Shown: positions 53,107 through 62,013 of the stretch, piece after piece | Numbering within the stretch: the first letter of the stretch is position 1 | Layout: each line of letters opens with the position of its first letter | Assembly (NCBI GenBank): GCA_003565155.1 | Contig: PXDB01000049.1 | Span: 1 to 64,000, forward strand | Direction of reading: 5' to 3' | DNA length: 64,000 nt | Source: Nitriliruptoraceae bacterium | GTDB lineage: Bacteria; Actinomycetota; Nitriliruptoria; Nitriliruptorales; Nitriliruptoraceae | Program-made: the position numbers and the translations under genes | The notes under the pieces: model-generated | Databases searched by the model: none | Seen by the model: the letters and a program-made list of their open reading frames with translations, nothing else | What the model was told of the DNA's origin: nothing

Positions 53107-54515
53107 GCCGTCAGCCGATCCACGGCGTCATCGAGCAGGAACCAACCGCGGTCGGTACAGCGCAGGCGCCCGCAGGCGGTCTCCACCAACCCCGACGTAC
53201 ACGCGTCCTCCAGGGCGAGCGCGCTGATCGGGGGGAGGTCACAGGGGTGGATGCCCTCGCGGACCCGGAGCCCGAGCAGCAGCCGCTCGGCGGCACGCTG
53301 CTCGAGGTTGAGGACCTCCGTGCCGGCGAGGGGGCTCGCACCGACACCCCAGGGGGCGGCGCCCGCCTGCTCGACGGCGTGGATGTAGCGGGGTGTGCTG
53401 CGTTGCGACCACCACCGGCGACCGTCGAGGTGGCCGTGGGCACCGGCGCCCACACCGAGGTAGTGCCCGTGGCGCCAGTACAGCAGGTTGTGCCGGCTGC
53501 GTGCTCCCGGCCCCCGGGCGAGGTTCGACACCTCGTAGTGCTCGAATCCGCCGGCGGTGAGCACCTGGTTGAGGCGCTCGAAACGGGCTGCCTGCCGGTC
53601 CTCGTCCACCCCGGCCAGGAGCCCGCCGTCCACACGACGACCGAAGGGCGTGCCCTCGTGGATGGTCAGCGCGTAGGCCGACACGTGCTGGACGTCGGCG
53701 AGCAGCACCTGCGCCAGGGTGGACTCCCAGTCCGCTGCGGACTCGCCGGGGGTGCCGTACATCAGGTCCAGGCTCACATCGGCGATCCCAGCGGCCCGGG
53801 CCTGCGCGACGGCCGCGAGCGGCGCGTCAGGACCGTGGCCACGCTCCAGGGTGCGCAGCACGTGCGGGGTGAAGGACTGCGCCCCGATGGACAGCCGGTT
53901 GACGCCCACCTCGGCGAGGGCGCCGAAGCGTGCCGACGACGCGGTCTCCGGGTTGGCTTCGACGGTCACCTCGGCGTCGGCGGCGACGTCCAGTTCGCGG
54001 CGCACGGCGGTGACCAGTCGCGCCAGCTGCTCCGGGGCGAGCAGGGTCGGGGTGCCCCCACCGATGTAGATGCTGGTGACCTCCGGCCACGTCTCCGGTG
54101 CCGCGTCAGCGACCCCGTCCCACGTCCCCACGCCGGGTGGGGCGTTGCCCTGCCCGGGCGACCAGCCCACTGCGGCACCCGTCGTGTCGCCGGCCGGAGC
54201 GCCCGCTCCGGATGCGCCCTTCGCTGTGCCGTCGGTCGGAGCGCCCTCGCGGGACACCGCGGCGAGGAGACCCCGGGGCGTCGCCGCGACCTGGCGGGCG
54301 AGATCGGCGGTCACGGCGGCGACGTAGCGGGACTCGAGGTCGCCGCGACGGGCATCGTCCAACCGGCCGACCGCGGCGACCGCGAAGTCGCAGTAGCCGC
54401 ACCGGTGATGGCAGAAGGGCACGTGCAGGTACACCCCGAACCCCGCACGCGCCCCGCTCTCGACGGGGGCGTCGAGCCAGCGGGTGTCGTCACCGTCGTG
54501 CGTGGCGACCGTCAC
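53100..54515 (-). CDS. hemW: Radical SAM family heme chaperone HemW
   Basis: YLHVPFCHHRCGYCDFAV (CxxxCxxC), SIYIGGGTPTLL, NRLSIGAQSF. Confidence 0.93.
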   Translation of the reverse strand: MTVATHDGDDTRWLDAPVESGARAGFGVYLHVPFCHHRCGYCDFAVAAVGRLDDARRGDLESRYVAAVTADLARQVAATPRGLLAAVSREGAPTDGTAKGASGAGAPAGDTTGAAVGWSPGQGNAPPGVGTWDGVADAAPETWPEVTSIYIGGGTPTLLAPEQLARLVTAVRRELDVAADAEVTVEANPETASSARFGALAEVGVNRLSIGAQSFTPHVLRTLERGHGPDAPLAAVAQARAAGIADVSLDLMYGTPGESAADWESTLAQVLLADVQHVSAYALTIHEGTPFGRRVDGGLLAGVDEDRQAARFERLNQVLTAGGFEHYEVSNLARGPGARSRHNLLYWRHGHYLGVGAGAHGHLDGRRWWSQRSTPRYIHAVEQAGAAPWGVGASPLAGTEVLNLEQRAAERLLLGLRVREGIHPCDLPPISALALEDACTSGLVETACGRLRCTDRGWFLLDDAVDRLTAW

Positions 54516-54518
54516 AGG

Positions 54519-55139
54519 TCAGAAGTTGTCCCAGGGGTCCACGGCGAGCCGCGAACGCACCTCCTCGGCCAGCTCCGCCGACGCGGTGGTGGCCAGCAGA
54601 CGGCCCGGGAAGCGCGACACCTCGTGCAGCGCCCGCATCCGGTGGCAGTCCTCCACCAGCAGGAACAGGGCTGCCTCCCCGTCGGCGAGCTCCTCACCCA
54701 TCCGCTTCATCTCGTCATCGTCGATGCCGAAGTCGCGGAGCTTGGCGAACAGGCCACCGGCCGCAGCCCCGAGCGCACCCCCGACCAGCGGCCCCCCGGG
54801 TCCGAGCAGCAGACCCGCGAGGATCCCGATCCAGGCGCCACCGACCGCGCCCTGGGAGGGCGAGACGTCCTTGGTCTGGGTGATCCGGACCCTGCCGCGG
54901 ACCTTGGCCACCACGGCGGCGTCCTCGAGCTTGAGCTGCTCGCGGGCGACGAGCCGCATCGCGGACAGCAGCGCCTCCTGTGCCCGCAGGGAGGAGTCGA
55001 AGGCGAAGGCCCACAGGTCGGCGTCGGAGCCCTCCGGGACCGCCCGCGCGTGGGCGACCACGGCCTCCTCGTCGGCGGTCAGGACCTGCTCAGCGTCGAC
55101 GGTCTCCAGGTCGCTGCTCGGACGATCCTGTTCGCTCAC
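54519..55139 (-). CDS. DUF1269-like membrane protein
   Basis: TQTKDVSPSQGAVGGAWIGILAGLLLGPGGPLVGGALGAAAGGLFAKLRDFGIDDDEMK. Confidence 0.75.
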   Translation of the reverse strand: MSEQDRPSSDLETVDAEQVLTADEEAVVAHARAVPEGSDADLWAFAFDSSLRAQEALLSAMRLVAREQLKLEDAAVVAKVRGRVRITQTKDVSPSQGAVGGAWIGILAGLLLGPGGPLVGGALGAAAGGLFAKLRDFGIDDDEMKRMGEELADGEAALFLLVEDCHRMRALHEVSRFPGRLLATTASAELAEEVRSRLAVDPWDNF

Positions 55140-55213
55140 GGGGAGCTCCTCGGTCACGGCCCTGCGGTCACTGCAGGCTACTGGCCGTCGCACCGCGGCG
55201 GGCGCGTGACCCA

Positions 55214-55403
55214 GCCCGTTGCTGCCCTGCGTTCCCCCGACCTGTGCGGGCCAACGTCGTGGGGCAACGCGGCACAGCCGTCCCTGGCGGCTGACCTGCG
55301 CCCGGGCGCAACCCCGTCTGGTGACCAGATCCCGGGTGACCGCCCGTTGCTGCCCTGCGTTCCCCCGACCTGTGCGGGCCAACGTCGTGGGGCAACGCGG
55401 CAC
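55214..55403. repeat. 62-bp perfect direct repeat (two copies)
   Basis: gcccgttgctgccctgcgttcccccgacctgtgcgggccaacgtcgtggggcaacgcggcac at 55214-55275 and 55342-55403. Confidence 0.92.
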
Positions 55404-55471
55404 GGTCGCTGGCAGACCCCGGACCCCGACCCTGGGCGCGCCCGGCGAGGATGCCGGCCGGGGACCGCCCG

Positions 55472-55555
55472 TGCCCAGCACTCGCCCGGGTGCCCGGGTG
55501 CCCAGCACTCGCCCGGGTGCCCGGCACTCGCCCGGGTGCCCGGCACTCGCCCGGG
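55472..55555. repeat. 19-bp tandem repeats just 3' of lepA
   Basis: tgccc(a/g)gcactcgcccggg at 55472, 55499, 55518, 55537, plus partial units. Confidence 0.92.
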
Positions 55556-55567
55556 TGCCCGCGCGCC

Positions 55568-57421
55568 TCAGTCCCCGGTACCCGCCGCGGTCCTGAGCGC
55601 GGAGACGAAGGCCTCCTGGGGTACGTCCACCGACCCCACGGACTTCATCTTCTTCTTGCCTTCCTTCTGCTTCTCCAGCAGCTTCCGCTTCCGCGAGACG
55701 TCACCGCCGTAGCACTTGGCGAGGACGTCCTTGCGCTTGGCCTTGATCGTCTCCCGGGCGATGATCTTGGCGCCGATCGCGGCCTGGACGGGCACGTCGA
55801 ACAGCTGCCGGGGGATCAGGTCCTTGAGCTTCTCGGTCATGGCCTTACCGAAGGCGTAGGCGTCATCGCGGTGGACGATGGAACTGAAGGCGTCCACGGG
55901 CTCGCCGTTGAGCAGCAGGTCCACGCGGACCAGGTCCGCTTCGAGGTACTCCCCGACCTCGTAGTCGAGTGAGGCGTAGCCACGGGTCCGGGACTTCAGC
56001 TGGTCGAAGAAGTCGGTGATGATGCCCGCCAGCGGCAGGGCGTAACGCAGCTCCACCCGCTCCTCGGTGAGGTAGTCCATCGCGAGCATCGTGCCGCGGC
56101 GTCCCTCGCACAGCTGCATGACCGGACCGACGTACGCGGTCGGCGTGAGGATCATCGCGTTGACCGTGGGCTCGTGGATCGCCGCGGTGCGGTTGGGCTC
56201 GGGGAGGTCCTGGGGGTTGGCGACCTCGATGACCTGCGGCTCGCCCGTCTCCTCGTCGACCACGCCCTCCAGGGTCACGCGGTAACGCACGCTGGGCGCG
56301 GTCGTGACCAGGGGGATGTCGAACTCCCGGTCGAGGCGCTCGGTGACGATCTCGAGGTGGAGCAGGCCCAGGAAGCCGCAGCGGAACCCGAACCCGAGCG
56401 CCGCGGAGGTCTCCGGCTCGTAGCTGAAGGAGGCGTCGTTGAGCCGGAGCTTGTCCAGGGCGTCACGCAGCTGCGGGAAGTCGTCGCTGTCCACGGGATA
56501 GAGCCCGGAGAACACCATCGGCAACGGCTCGCGGTAGCCCGGCAACGGCGGCACGGTGCGCGAGCCCCGACCGGCCAGGGTGATGGTGTCACCGACCTTC
56601 GCCTGGCTGACCTCCTTGATGGCTGCCGACAGCACCCCGACCTCGCCGACACCCAGCGCGTCGATCGGGGTCTCCTCCGGCGCGTGCACCGCGAGGTCGT
56701 CGATCTCGCCCTCGAAGCCGGTGGCCAGCAGGTGGATGCGCTCCCCCGCGCGCAGCTGACCGTCGACCACCCGGAAGTAGACCAGTGTGCCCCGGTAGGG
56801 GTCGTAGTTGGAGTCGAAGATCAGCGCACGGGTCGGCCCGTCCGCCACCCCGGACGGCGGCGGCACACGGTCCACGATGGCGTCCATCACCGCGTCCACG
56901 CCTTCTCCGGTCTTGGCCGAGATGCGCAGCACGTCCTCCGGCTCCCCACCGACGATCGCCGCGATCTCCGCGGCGATCTCATCGGGACGCGCGGCGGGCA
57001 GGTCGATCTTGTTCAGGACCGGGATGATCTCCAGGTCCGCCTCCAGCGCCAGGTAGAGGTTGGCGATGGTCTGGGCCTCCATCCCCTGGGCCGCGTCGAC
57101 GAGCAGCACCGCCCCCTCGCAGGCGTTCAGCGCCCGGGATACCTCGTAGGAGAAGTCGACGTGCCCGGGGGTGTCGATGAGGTTGAGCAGGTACTCGTCC
57201 GCTGCGTCGCCGAGCGGCTTGTACGGCAGGCGGGCGGTCTGGGCCTTGATCGTGATGCCCCGCTCGCGCTCGATGTCCATCTTGTCGAGGTACTGCGAGC
57301 GCATGTTGCGCTCATCGACGAGCTCGGTGAGCTGCAGCATCCGGTCGGCCAGGGTGGACTTGCCGTGGTCGACGTGGGCCACGATGCAGAAGTTGCGGAT
57401 GCGCTCGGTGCGGTAGGTCAC
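55568..57421 (-). CDS. lepA: Elongation factor 4 (LepA)
   Basis: [33 protein letters not shown]-terminal [16 protein letters not shown]. Confidence 0.97.
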   Translation of the reverse strand: MTYRTERIRNFCIVAHVDHGKSTLADRMLQLTELVDERNMRSQYLDKMDIERERGITIKAQTARLPYKPLGDAADEYLLNLIDTPGHVDFSYEVSRALNACEGAVLLVDAAQGMEAQTIANLYLALEADLEIIPVLNKIDLPAARPDEIAAEIAAIVGGEPEDVLRISAKTGEGVDAVMDAIVDRVPPPSGVADGPTRALIFDSNYDPYRGTLVYFRVVDGQLRAGERIHLLATGFEGEIDDLAVHAPEETPIDALGVGEVGVLSAAIKEVSQAKVGDTITLAGRGSRTVPPLPGYREPLPMVFSGLYPVDSDDFPQLRDALDKLRLNDASFSYEPETSAALGFGFRCGFLGLLHLEIVTERLDREFDIPLVTTAPSVRYRVTLEGVVDEETGEPQVIEVANPQDLPEPNRTAAIHEPTVNAMILTPTAYVGPVMQLCEGRRGTMLAMDYLTEERVELRYALPLAGIITDFFDQLKSRTRGYASLDYEVGEYLEADLVRVDLLLNGEPVDAFSSIVHRDDAYAFGKAMTEKLKDLIPRQLFDVPVQAAIGAKIIARETIKAKRKDVLAKCYGGDVSRKRKLLEKQKEGKKKMKSVGSVDVPQEAFVSALRTAAGTGD

Positions 57422-57713
57422 GGGCGGGGGAACCTCTGTCGTCCGGCTCGGACGCATCGCGGACGTCGGGGTGGCGGGTCAGGGTGGTGGCGCGGTGGCC
57501 GGTGCGGGCGCCGTCGGCGGAGGCCACCGTCGCGGCGGTGATGGCGTGCACGGCGCGACGGCAGCGTACCCAGCACCCCCCGGCGCACCGGGCCGGCACC
57601 CGGGCGTGATCGCTGCGGCGGGCCCGCGCCGGACGGCAGCACACCGGCCACGCACGGGCCACGCACGCTGCGGGCGGCTTGCCAGCCCGCTCGCCGGCGG
57701 CAAGGATGCACCC

Positions 57714-59630
57714 ATGACCGACGGGCGGTGGTCGTACCTCTACCTCGCGGCCGCAGCCGCGGACGCGCTCACCTTCCCCTCCCCGGCGGACGCCCTCTAC
57801 CTCGTCGGCTACGTCGTCCTCATCGGTGCGGTGCTGCTGGCGACGGTCCGCTCCCGCAGCCCCTCCACCGGGACGGACATCCTCGACGCGCTCCTGGTGT
57901 CGCTGGGGATCGGGACGCCGGTGTGGCTGCTGTGGATCGCGCCCGCCTGGGACGACACCAGCGGGGGACGGACGGGACAGCTGGTCGGGGTGAGCTACGG
58001 CCTCGTGGTGCTCGCGCTCGGAACAGCGCTGGCCTGGCGCCTCCTGGCGACACCACCGAGAACGGTCGGGGAGCGTTTCCAGGTGGGCGCCATCGCGATC
58101 CTGGCCGTCACCAACCTGGCCTACGCCATCGCGACCTACCGCGGCGAGTACTTCCCCGGTACGCCGATCGACCTCGGCTGGCTGGCGACGTTCGCGCTGC
58201 TCGGTGCTGGCGCCCTGCACCCGAGCACCGGGACCGAGCGCGCACCGCCGCGTCTCGCCGCTCGGCGGTACGGCCTGCGCGGCCTCCTGGTCTGGGCGCT
58301 GGCCTCGGTGCCACCCGCGACCCTGCTGGTGCACGTCGCCACGGGCGGTCGTGACGGGCGCGTGCTGCTGGTGACGGCGGCGGCGACCTTCTCCGGGCTC
58401 GCGCTGTTCGCGCTGCGGTCACGCACCTCCACCCGCCTTGCCGAACAGCTGGCACGCGCCGAGGAGAACGCCCGCTTCGAGGCACTGGTCGAGCACATCG
58501 ACGACGTCGTCATCGTCCACGCTCCCGACGGCGCCGTCCGCTACCTCTCCACGGCGGCTGGCCGGCGCTGGGGCCTTCCCCCCACCGAGGACGTGATCGG
58601 CGCGGCGGTGCACCCGGATGACCGCACCCGGTACCGGGACGAGCTCGCACACCTCGCGGTCGCCCGCAGCGGCGCAACCCGGCGCTTCCAGGTCCGCATC
58701 CTCCGGGGCGACGGCGAGCAGCGCCACGTCGAGGTGACCGCCGTGCACCAACTCGACCACCCGCAGCTGCGTGGCCTGGTCGCGACCGGGCACGACGTCA
58801 CCGACCGCGAGCGCCACCGGGAGGAGCTTGCGGCACACGCCGAGGCGGAGCAGCGGGTGGCCGACCAGCTCCGGCGCGTCGAACAGATGAAGGACACCTT
58901 CCTCACCGCGGTGTCCCACGACATCCGCACGCCGCTCACCGCGATCCGCGGCATGGCCGAGCTGCTGGAGATGCGGGGTGAGGAGCTGACGACGACCACG
59001 AAGGACGACGTGATCCGTCGGCTCGCGCGCAACGCGGAGGCGCTGGAGACGCTCGTGCTTGACCTGCTCGACCTGGACCGCTTCACGCGTCTGGGTGCGG
59101 AGCCCGAACGCGTCCGCGTGCGGTTGGACCACCACGTCCAGACCCTCCTGACCCGCGAGCCCTACCGACGTGAGGCGATCACGGTGACCGGCGAGCCGGC
59201 CGAGGCGTGGGTCGACGCCGTCATGCTCGAACGCATCGTCGAGAACCTGGTGGGCAACGCGGTGAAGCACACGCCACCCCGGACGCCGGTCTGGGTCCGC
59301 CTGGACGCCGCGGACGACGGCGGGGCGCGGCTGACCGTCGAGGACGCCGGCGACGGGATCCCCGCCGCGCAACGGGAGGAGATGGTTCGACCCTTCGTCC
59401 GCGGTGACCAGAGCCGCTCCACCCCGGGTCACGGCGTCGGCCTCACGCTGTCGGCGACCTTCGCCCGGCTGCACGGCGGGTCGCTGCGGATCGCGGACCG
59501 TCCGGGTGGCGGCGCACGCATCGTGGTGGAGCTCCCCGGCCGGTGCGCGACGCCACCCACCTCCGGCAACGTGGCAGCTGCCCACATCCCGATGGCACAT
59601 GCGCCTGCCGGGCCCCGTGGCCGGGCGTGA
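57714..59630 (+). CDS. Membrane sensor histidine kinase with PAS domain
   Basis: N-terminal TM helices, PAS segment, H-box FLTAVSHDIRTPLTAIRGMAELL, N-box ENLVGNAVKHT, G-boxes; no adjacent response regulator. Confidence 0.92.
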   Translation: MTDGRWSYLYLAAAAADALTFPSPADALYLVGYVVLIGAVLLATVRSRSPSTGTDILDALLVSLGIGTPVWLLWIAPAWDDTSGGRTGQLVGVSYGLVVLALGTALAWRLLATPPRTVGERFQVGAIAILAVTNLAYAIATYRGEYFPGTPIDLGWLATFALLGAGALHPSTGTERAPPRLAARRYGLRGLLVWALASVPPATLLVHVATGGRDGRVLLVTAAATFSGLALFALRSRTSTRLAEQLARAEENARFEALVEHIDDVVIVHAPDGAVRYLSTAAGRRWGLPPTEDVIGAAVHPDDRTRYRDELAHLAVARSGATRRFQVRILRGDGEQRHVEVTAVHQLDHPQLRGLVATGHDVTDRERHREELAAHAEAEQRVADQLRRVEQMKDTFLTAVSHDIRTPLTAIRGMAELLEMRGEELTTTTKDDVIRRLARNAEALETLVLDLLDLDRFTRLGAEPERVRVRLDHHVQTLLTREPYRREAITVTGEPAEAWVDAVMLERIVENLVGNAVKHTPPRTPVWVRLDAADDGGARLTVEDAGDGIPAAQREEMVRPFVRGDQSRSTPGHGVGLTLSATFARLHGGSLRIADRPGGGARIVVELPGRCATPPTSGNVAAAHIPMAHAPAGPRGRA

Positions 59631-59731
59631 GCTGACACCCGCATCGAGGTAGCCGAGCCCGCGCGGTCCTGCGCCCGGGCGCCGCTGCGACCGCGAGTAC
59701 GGTGAGGACGACACCGAGGTGGGAGCGGGCC

Positions 59732-60772
59732 GTGCGCGGGCTGGTGTTCGACGGACCCGGCGAGGTGCGGCTCGCCGACGGCCTCCCCGAACCACGCATC
59801 GAGGCGCCGGGGGACGCGCTCATCGCCGTGGAAGCGGCGGGACTGTGCGGGTCGGACCTCCACCCCTACCTCGGTTCGGAACCCGCCGGCGTCGGCGTGG
59901 TCACGGGCCACGAGGCGGTGGGGCACGTGCTCGCCGTCGGCGCCGAGGTGGTCGACCACCGGCCGGGTGACCGGGTCCTGGTGCCCTTCTCCACCAGCTG
60001 CGGACGGTGCACCAACTGCCGACGGGGGATCACCGCCCGGTGTGCCGACGGCCAGCTGTTCGGATGGGGCCCGCCCGCTGCCCCCGCCACCGGCCTCGAC
60101 GGCGGCCAGGCGGAGCGGCTCCGCGTGCCGCTGGCCGACACCACCCTGGTCGCGGCACCCGACCACCTCGATGTCGCCACCGCGGTGCTGTGCACGGACA
60201 ACCTGCCGACGGCCTGGGAGGCCGTGGCACGGACCGGGCTGGTACCGGGTGGGGCGGTGATCGTGGTGGGGCTCGGCGCCGTCGGCCTGTGCGCGGTGGC
60301 CACCGCCCGAGCCCAGGGCGCCGACCGGGTGCTGGCCATCGATCCCGTGGCTGACCGTCGGGCGCGGGCGCGGACGCTCGGTGCGGACGCCGCGCTGCCG
60401 CCCGAGCTGGCGGCGGACGCGGAGCCGGTGGACTGCGTGGTCGAGGCGGCGGGCACGACCTCGGCACAGGGCCTGGCGGTGCGCCTGACCGCGCCGGGTG
60501 GACGCTGCTCGGTGATCGCCGTCCAGACCGCTGCGGCCTTCGCCTGCAGCCCGGTCGAGGCCTACGACCGCAACCTGACCCTGGTCTTCGGCCGCGCCAG
60601 CGTGCGGACCACCCTGCCCCGGGTGCTCGCGGCGCTCGCAGCCGGGCAGCTCCCGTCCCCGGCCCCCTCCTGCGTGACCCACCCCGACGTGCCCCTGATC
60701 GAGGGCCCCGAGGCCTACCGGCGTTTCGCCGCACGCCACGCTGGTGTGGTGAAGATGCTGCTGCGGCCGTGA
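59732..60772 (+). CDS. Zinc-dependent alcohol dehydrogenase (MDR family)
   Basis: GLCGSDLHPYLG, GHEAVGHV, CGRCTNCRRGITARC, GLGAVGLCAV. Confidence 0.92.
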   Translation: MRGLVFDGPGEVRLADGLPEPRIEAPGDALIAVEAAGLCGSDLHPYLGSEPAGVGVVTGHEAVGHVLAVGAEVVDHRPGDRVLVPFSTSCGRCTNCRRGITARCADGQLFGWGPPAAPATGLDGGQAERLRVPLADTTLVAAPDHLDVATAVLCTDNLPTAWEAVARTGLVPGGAVIVVGLGAVGLCAVATARAQGADRVLAIDPVADRRARARTLGADAALPPELAADAEPVDCVVEAAGTTSAQGLAVRLTAPGGRCSVIAVQTAAAFACSPVEAYDRNLTLVFGRASVRTTLPRVLAALAAGQLPSPAPSCVTHPDVPLIEGPEAYRRFAARHAGVVKMLLRP

Positions 60773-60853
60773 CCGCGGTCACGCCACGGCCGCTGGTCGG
60801 GCGGTGACCACCGCGGGCGGCGGTGCGGCGCCGACGCGGCCCCGCGCGCCGGT

Positions 60854-61243
60854 TCAGACCGCCGCCACCACCGGGCGTGCCAGCACCACGGTGACCTCGG
60901 TGACCGCGTCGGCGTCGATGACCGCATCGAGGTCGCCGAGCAGCTCACCACCATCGACCCGCACACGCAGCACCCCCGCGCCCGCCGCCTCCTCGACCGC
61001 ACGCACGCACCGATCCGCATCCAGGGGTCGCGCCTCGGGCAGTTGGCTCCCGGCCGAGTAGCGAACGGCGTCGAGGGGCTGCACCAGCCCCGTGAACAGG
61101 CGCGCCGGCGCGCGGTTGTGTGCCGCCACCTCGGCGTGGACCCGGTGGGCCAGCAGCGCCCGGAGCGACACCGGCCCCGCGAGATCCTCCACCTCGGCGC
61201 GGGACAACTCGTGCCCCGCCCGGCTCACATCCCGGAACCGCAC
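60854..61243 (-). CDS. Hypothetical protein
   Basis: Coding-like ORF with no recognised domain. Confidence 0.5.
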   Translation of the reverse strand: MRFRDVSRAGHELSRAEVEDLAGPVSLRALLAHRVHAEVAAHNRAPARLFTGLVQPLDAVRYSAGSQLPEARPLDADRCVRAVEEAAGAGVLRVRVDGGELLGDLDAVIDADAVTEVTVVLARPVVAAV

Positions 61244-61356
61244 CCGTGCCCCTCCACGCCTCTCGTGACCACCCGACCGTGCACCCGCGCAGCCCCCGCG
61301 CGGACCCGGAACCGTGCCGATCCGCGCACCGGGTGGGCAGGGCAGCTGCGCACCGG

Positions 61357-61386
61357 TTGCCGGGCGAGCGAGGCAGCCGGTATCGT
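61357..61386 (+). promoter_or_regulatory. Candidate rpsT promoter
   Basis: TTGCCG - 18 bp - TATCGT, ~165 nt upstream of the rpsT start. Confidence 0.45.
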
Positions 61387-61556
61387 ACGGTAACGCCGAC
61401 GGCCTGCGGTGCTCTCCGCCACGGCACCGGACGGGCGACGGGGCCGGGTCGGATCGGATGCACGTCGGGTCGACTCTGGCCGGATCCTCCGTCCCATCAG
61501 CCGCAACGCTCCGCGACGGTCATCCCGCGCGCTCACCCACGAGGAACGAACCCCGC

Positions 61557-61817
61557 ATGGCCAACATCGCCTCCCAGATCAAGCGCAATCGCCAGAACGA
61601 GACGCGCCGTGCGCGCAACCGTCAGGTGCGCTCCAAGCTCAAGACCGACGTCAGGGCCTTCCGCACCGCCGCGGCCAGCGGTGACAAGGAGGCGGCGACC
61701 GCGGCGTACCGTGCGGCGGCACGGGCGCTCGACAAGGCGGCGAGCAAGGGCATCGTGCACCGCAACACCGCTGCCAACCGGAAGTCCGGGATGGCGAAGC
61801 AGCTCGCCGAGCTCTGA
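61557..61817 (+). CDS. rpsT: 30S ribosomal protein S20
   Basis: [30 protein letters not shown]...[20 protein letters not shown]. Confidence 0.97.
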   Translation: MANIASQIKRNRQNETRRARNRQVRSKLKTDVRAFRTAAASGDKEAATAAYRAAARALDKAASKGIVHRNTAANRKSGMAKQLAEL

Positions 61818-61855
61818 GGCTGCACGCCCGGTCCGGCGCGGCGCGCAGCGCTCCC

Positions 61856-61877
61856 ACGGCGCCCTGCGGGGCGCCGT
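61856..61877 (+). terminator. Hairpin downstream of rpsT
   Basis: acggcgcc-ctgcgg-ggcgccgt, 8-bp perfect stem; no clear U tract. Confidence 0.5.
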
Positions 61878-62013
61878 CGCCATGCCACGCGCCGCGGGCC
61901 CCGGCCGGATCGCGTGGGGTCACGCTGCCCCGCCTGCGTGCTGCTGACGGCGGGTTCTCGCCCGGCACATCCGGTCGGCCTAGGGTCGTGGGTTCCCGAC
62001 TCAACGACGAGGC

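Noticed and set aside
55472-55555. CRISPR array
   Set aside because: 19-bp units abut without unique spacers and there are no cas genes
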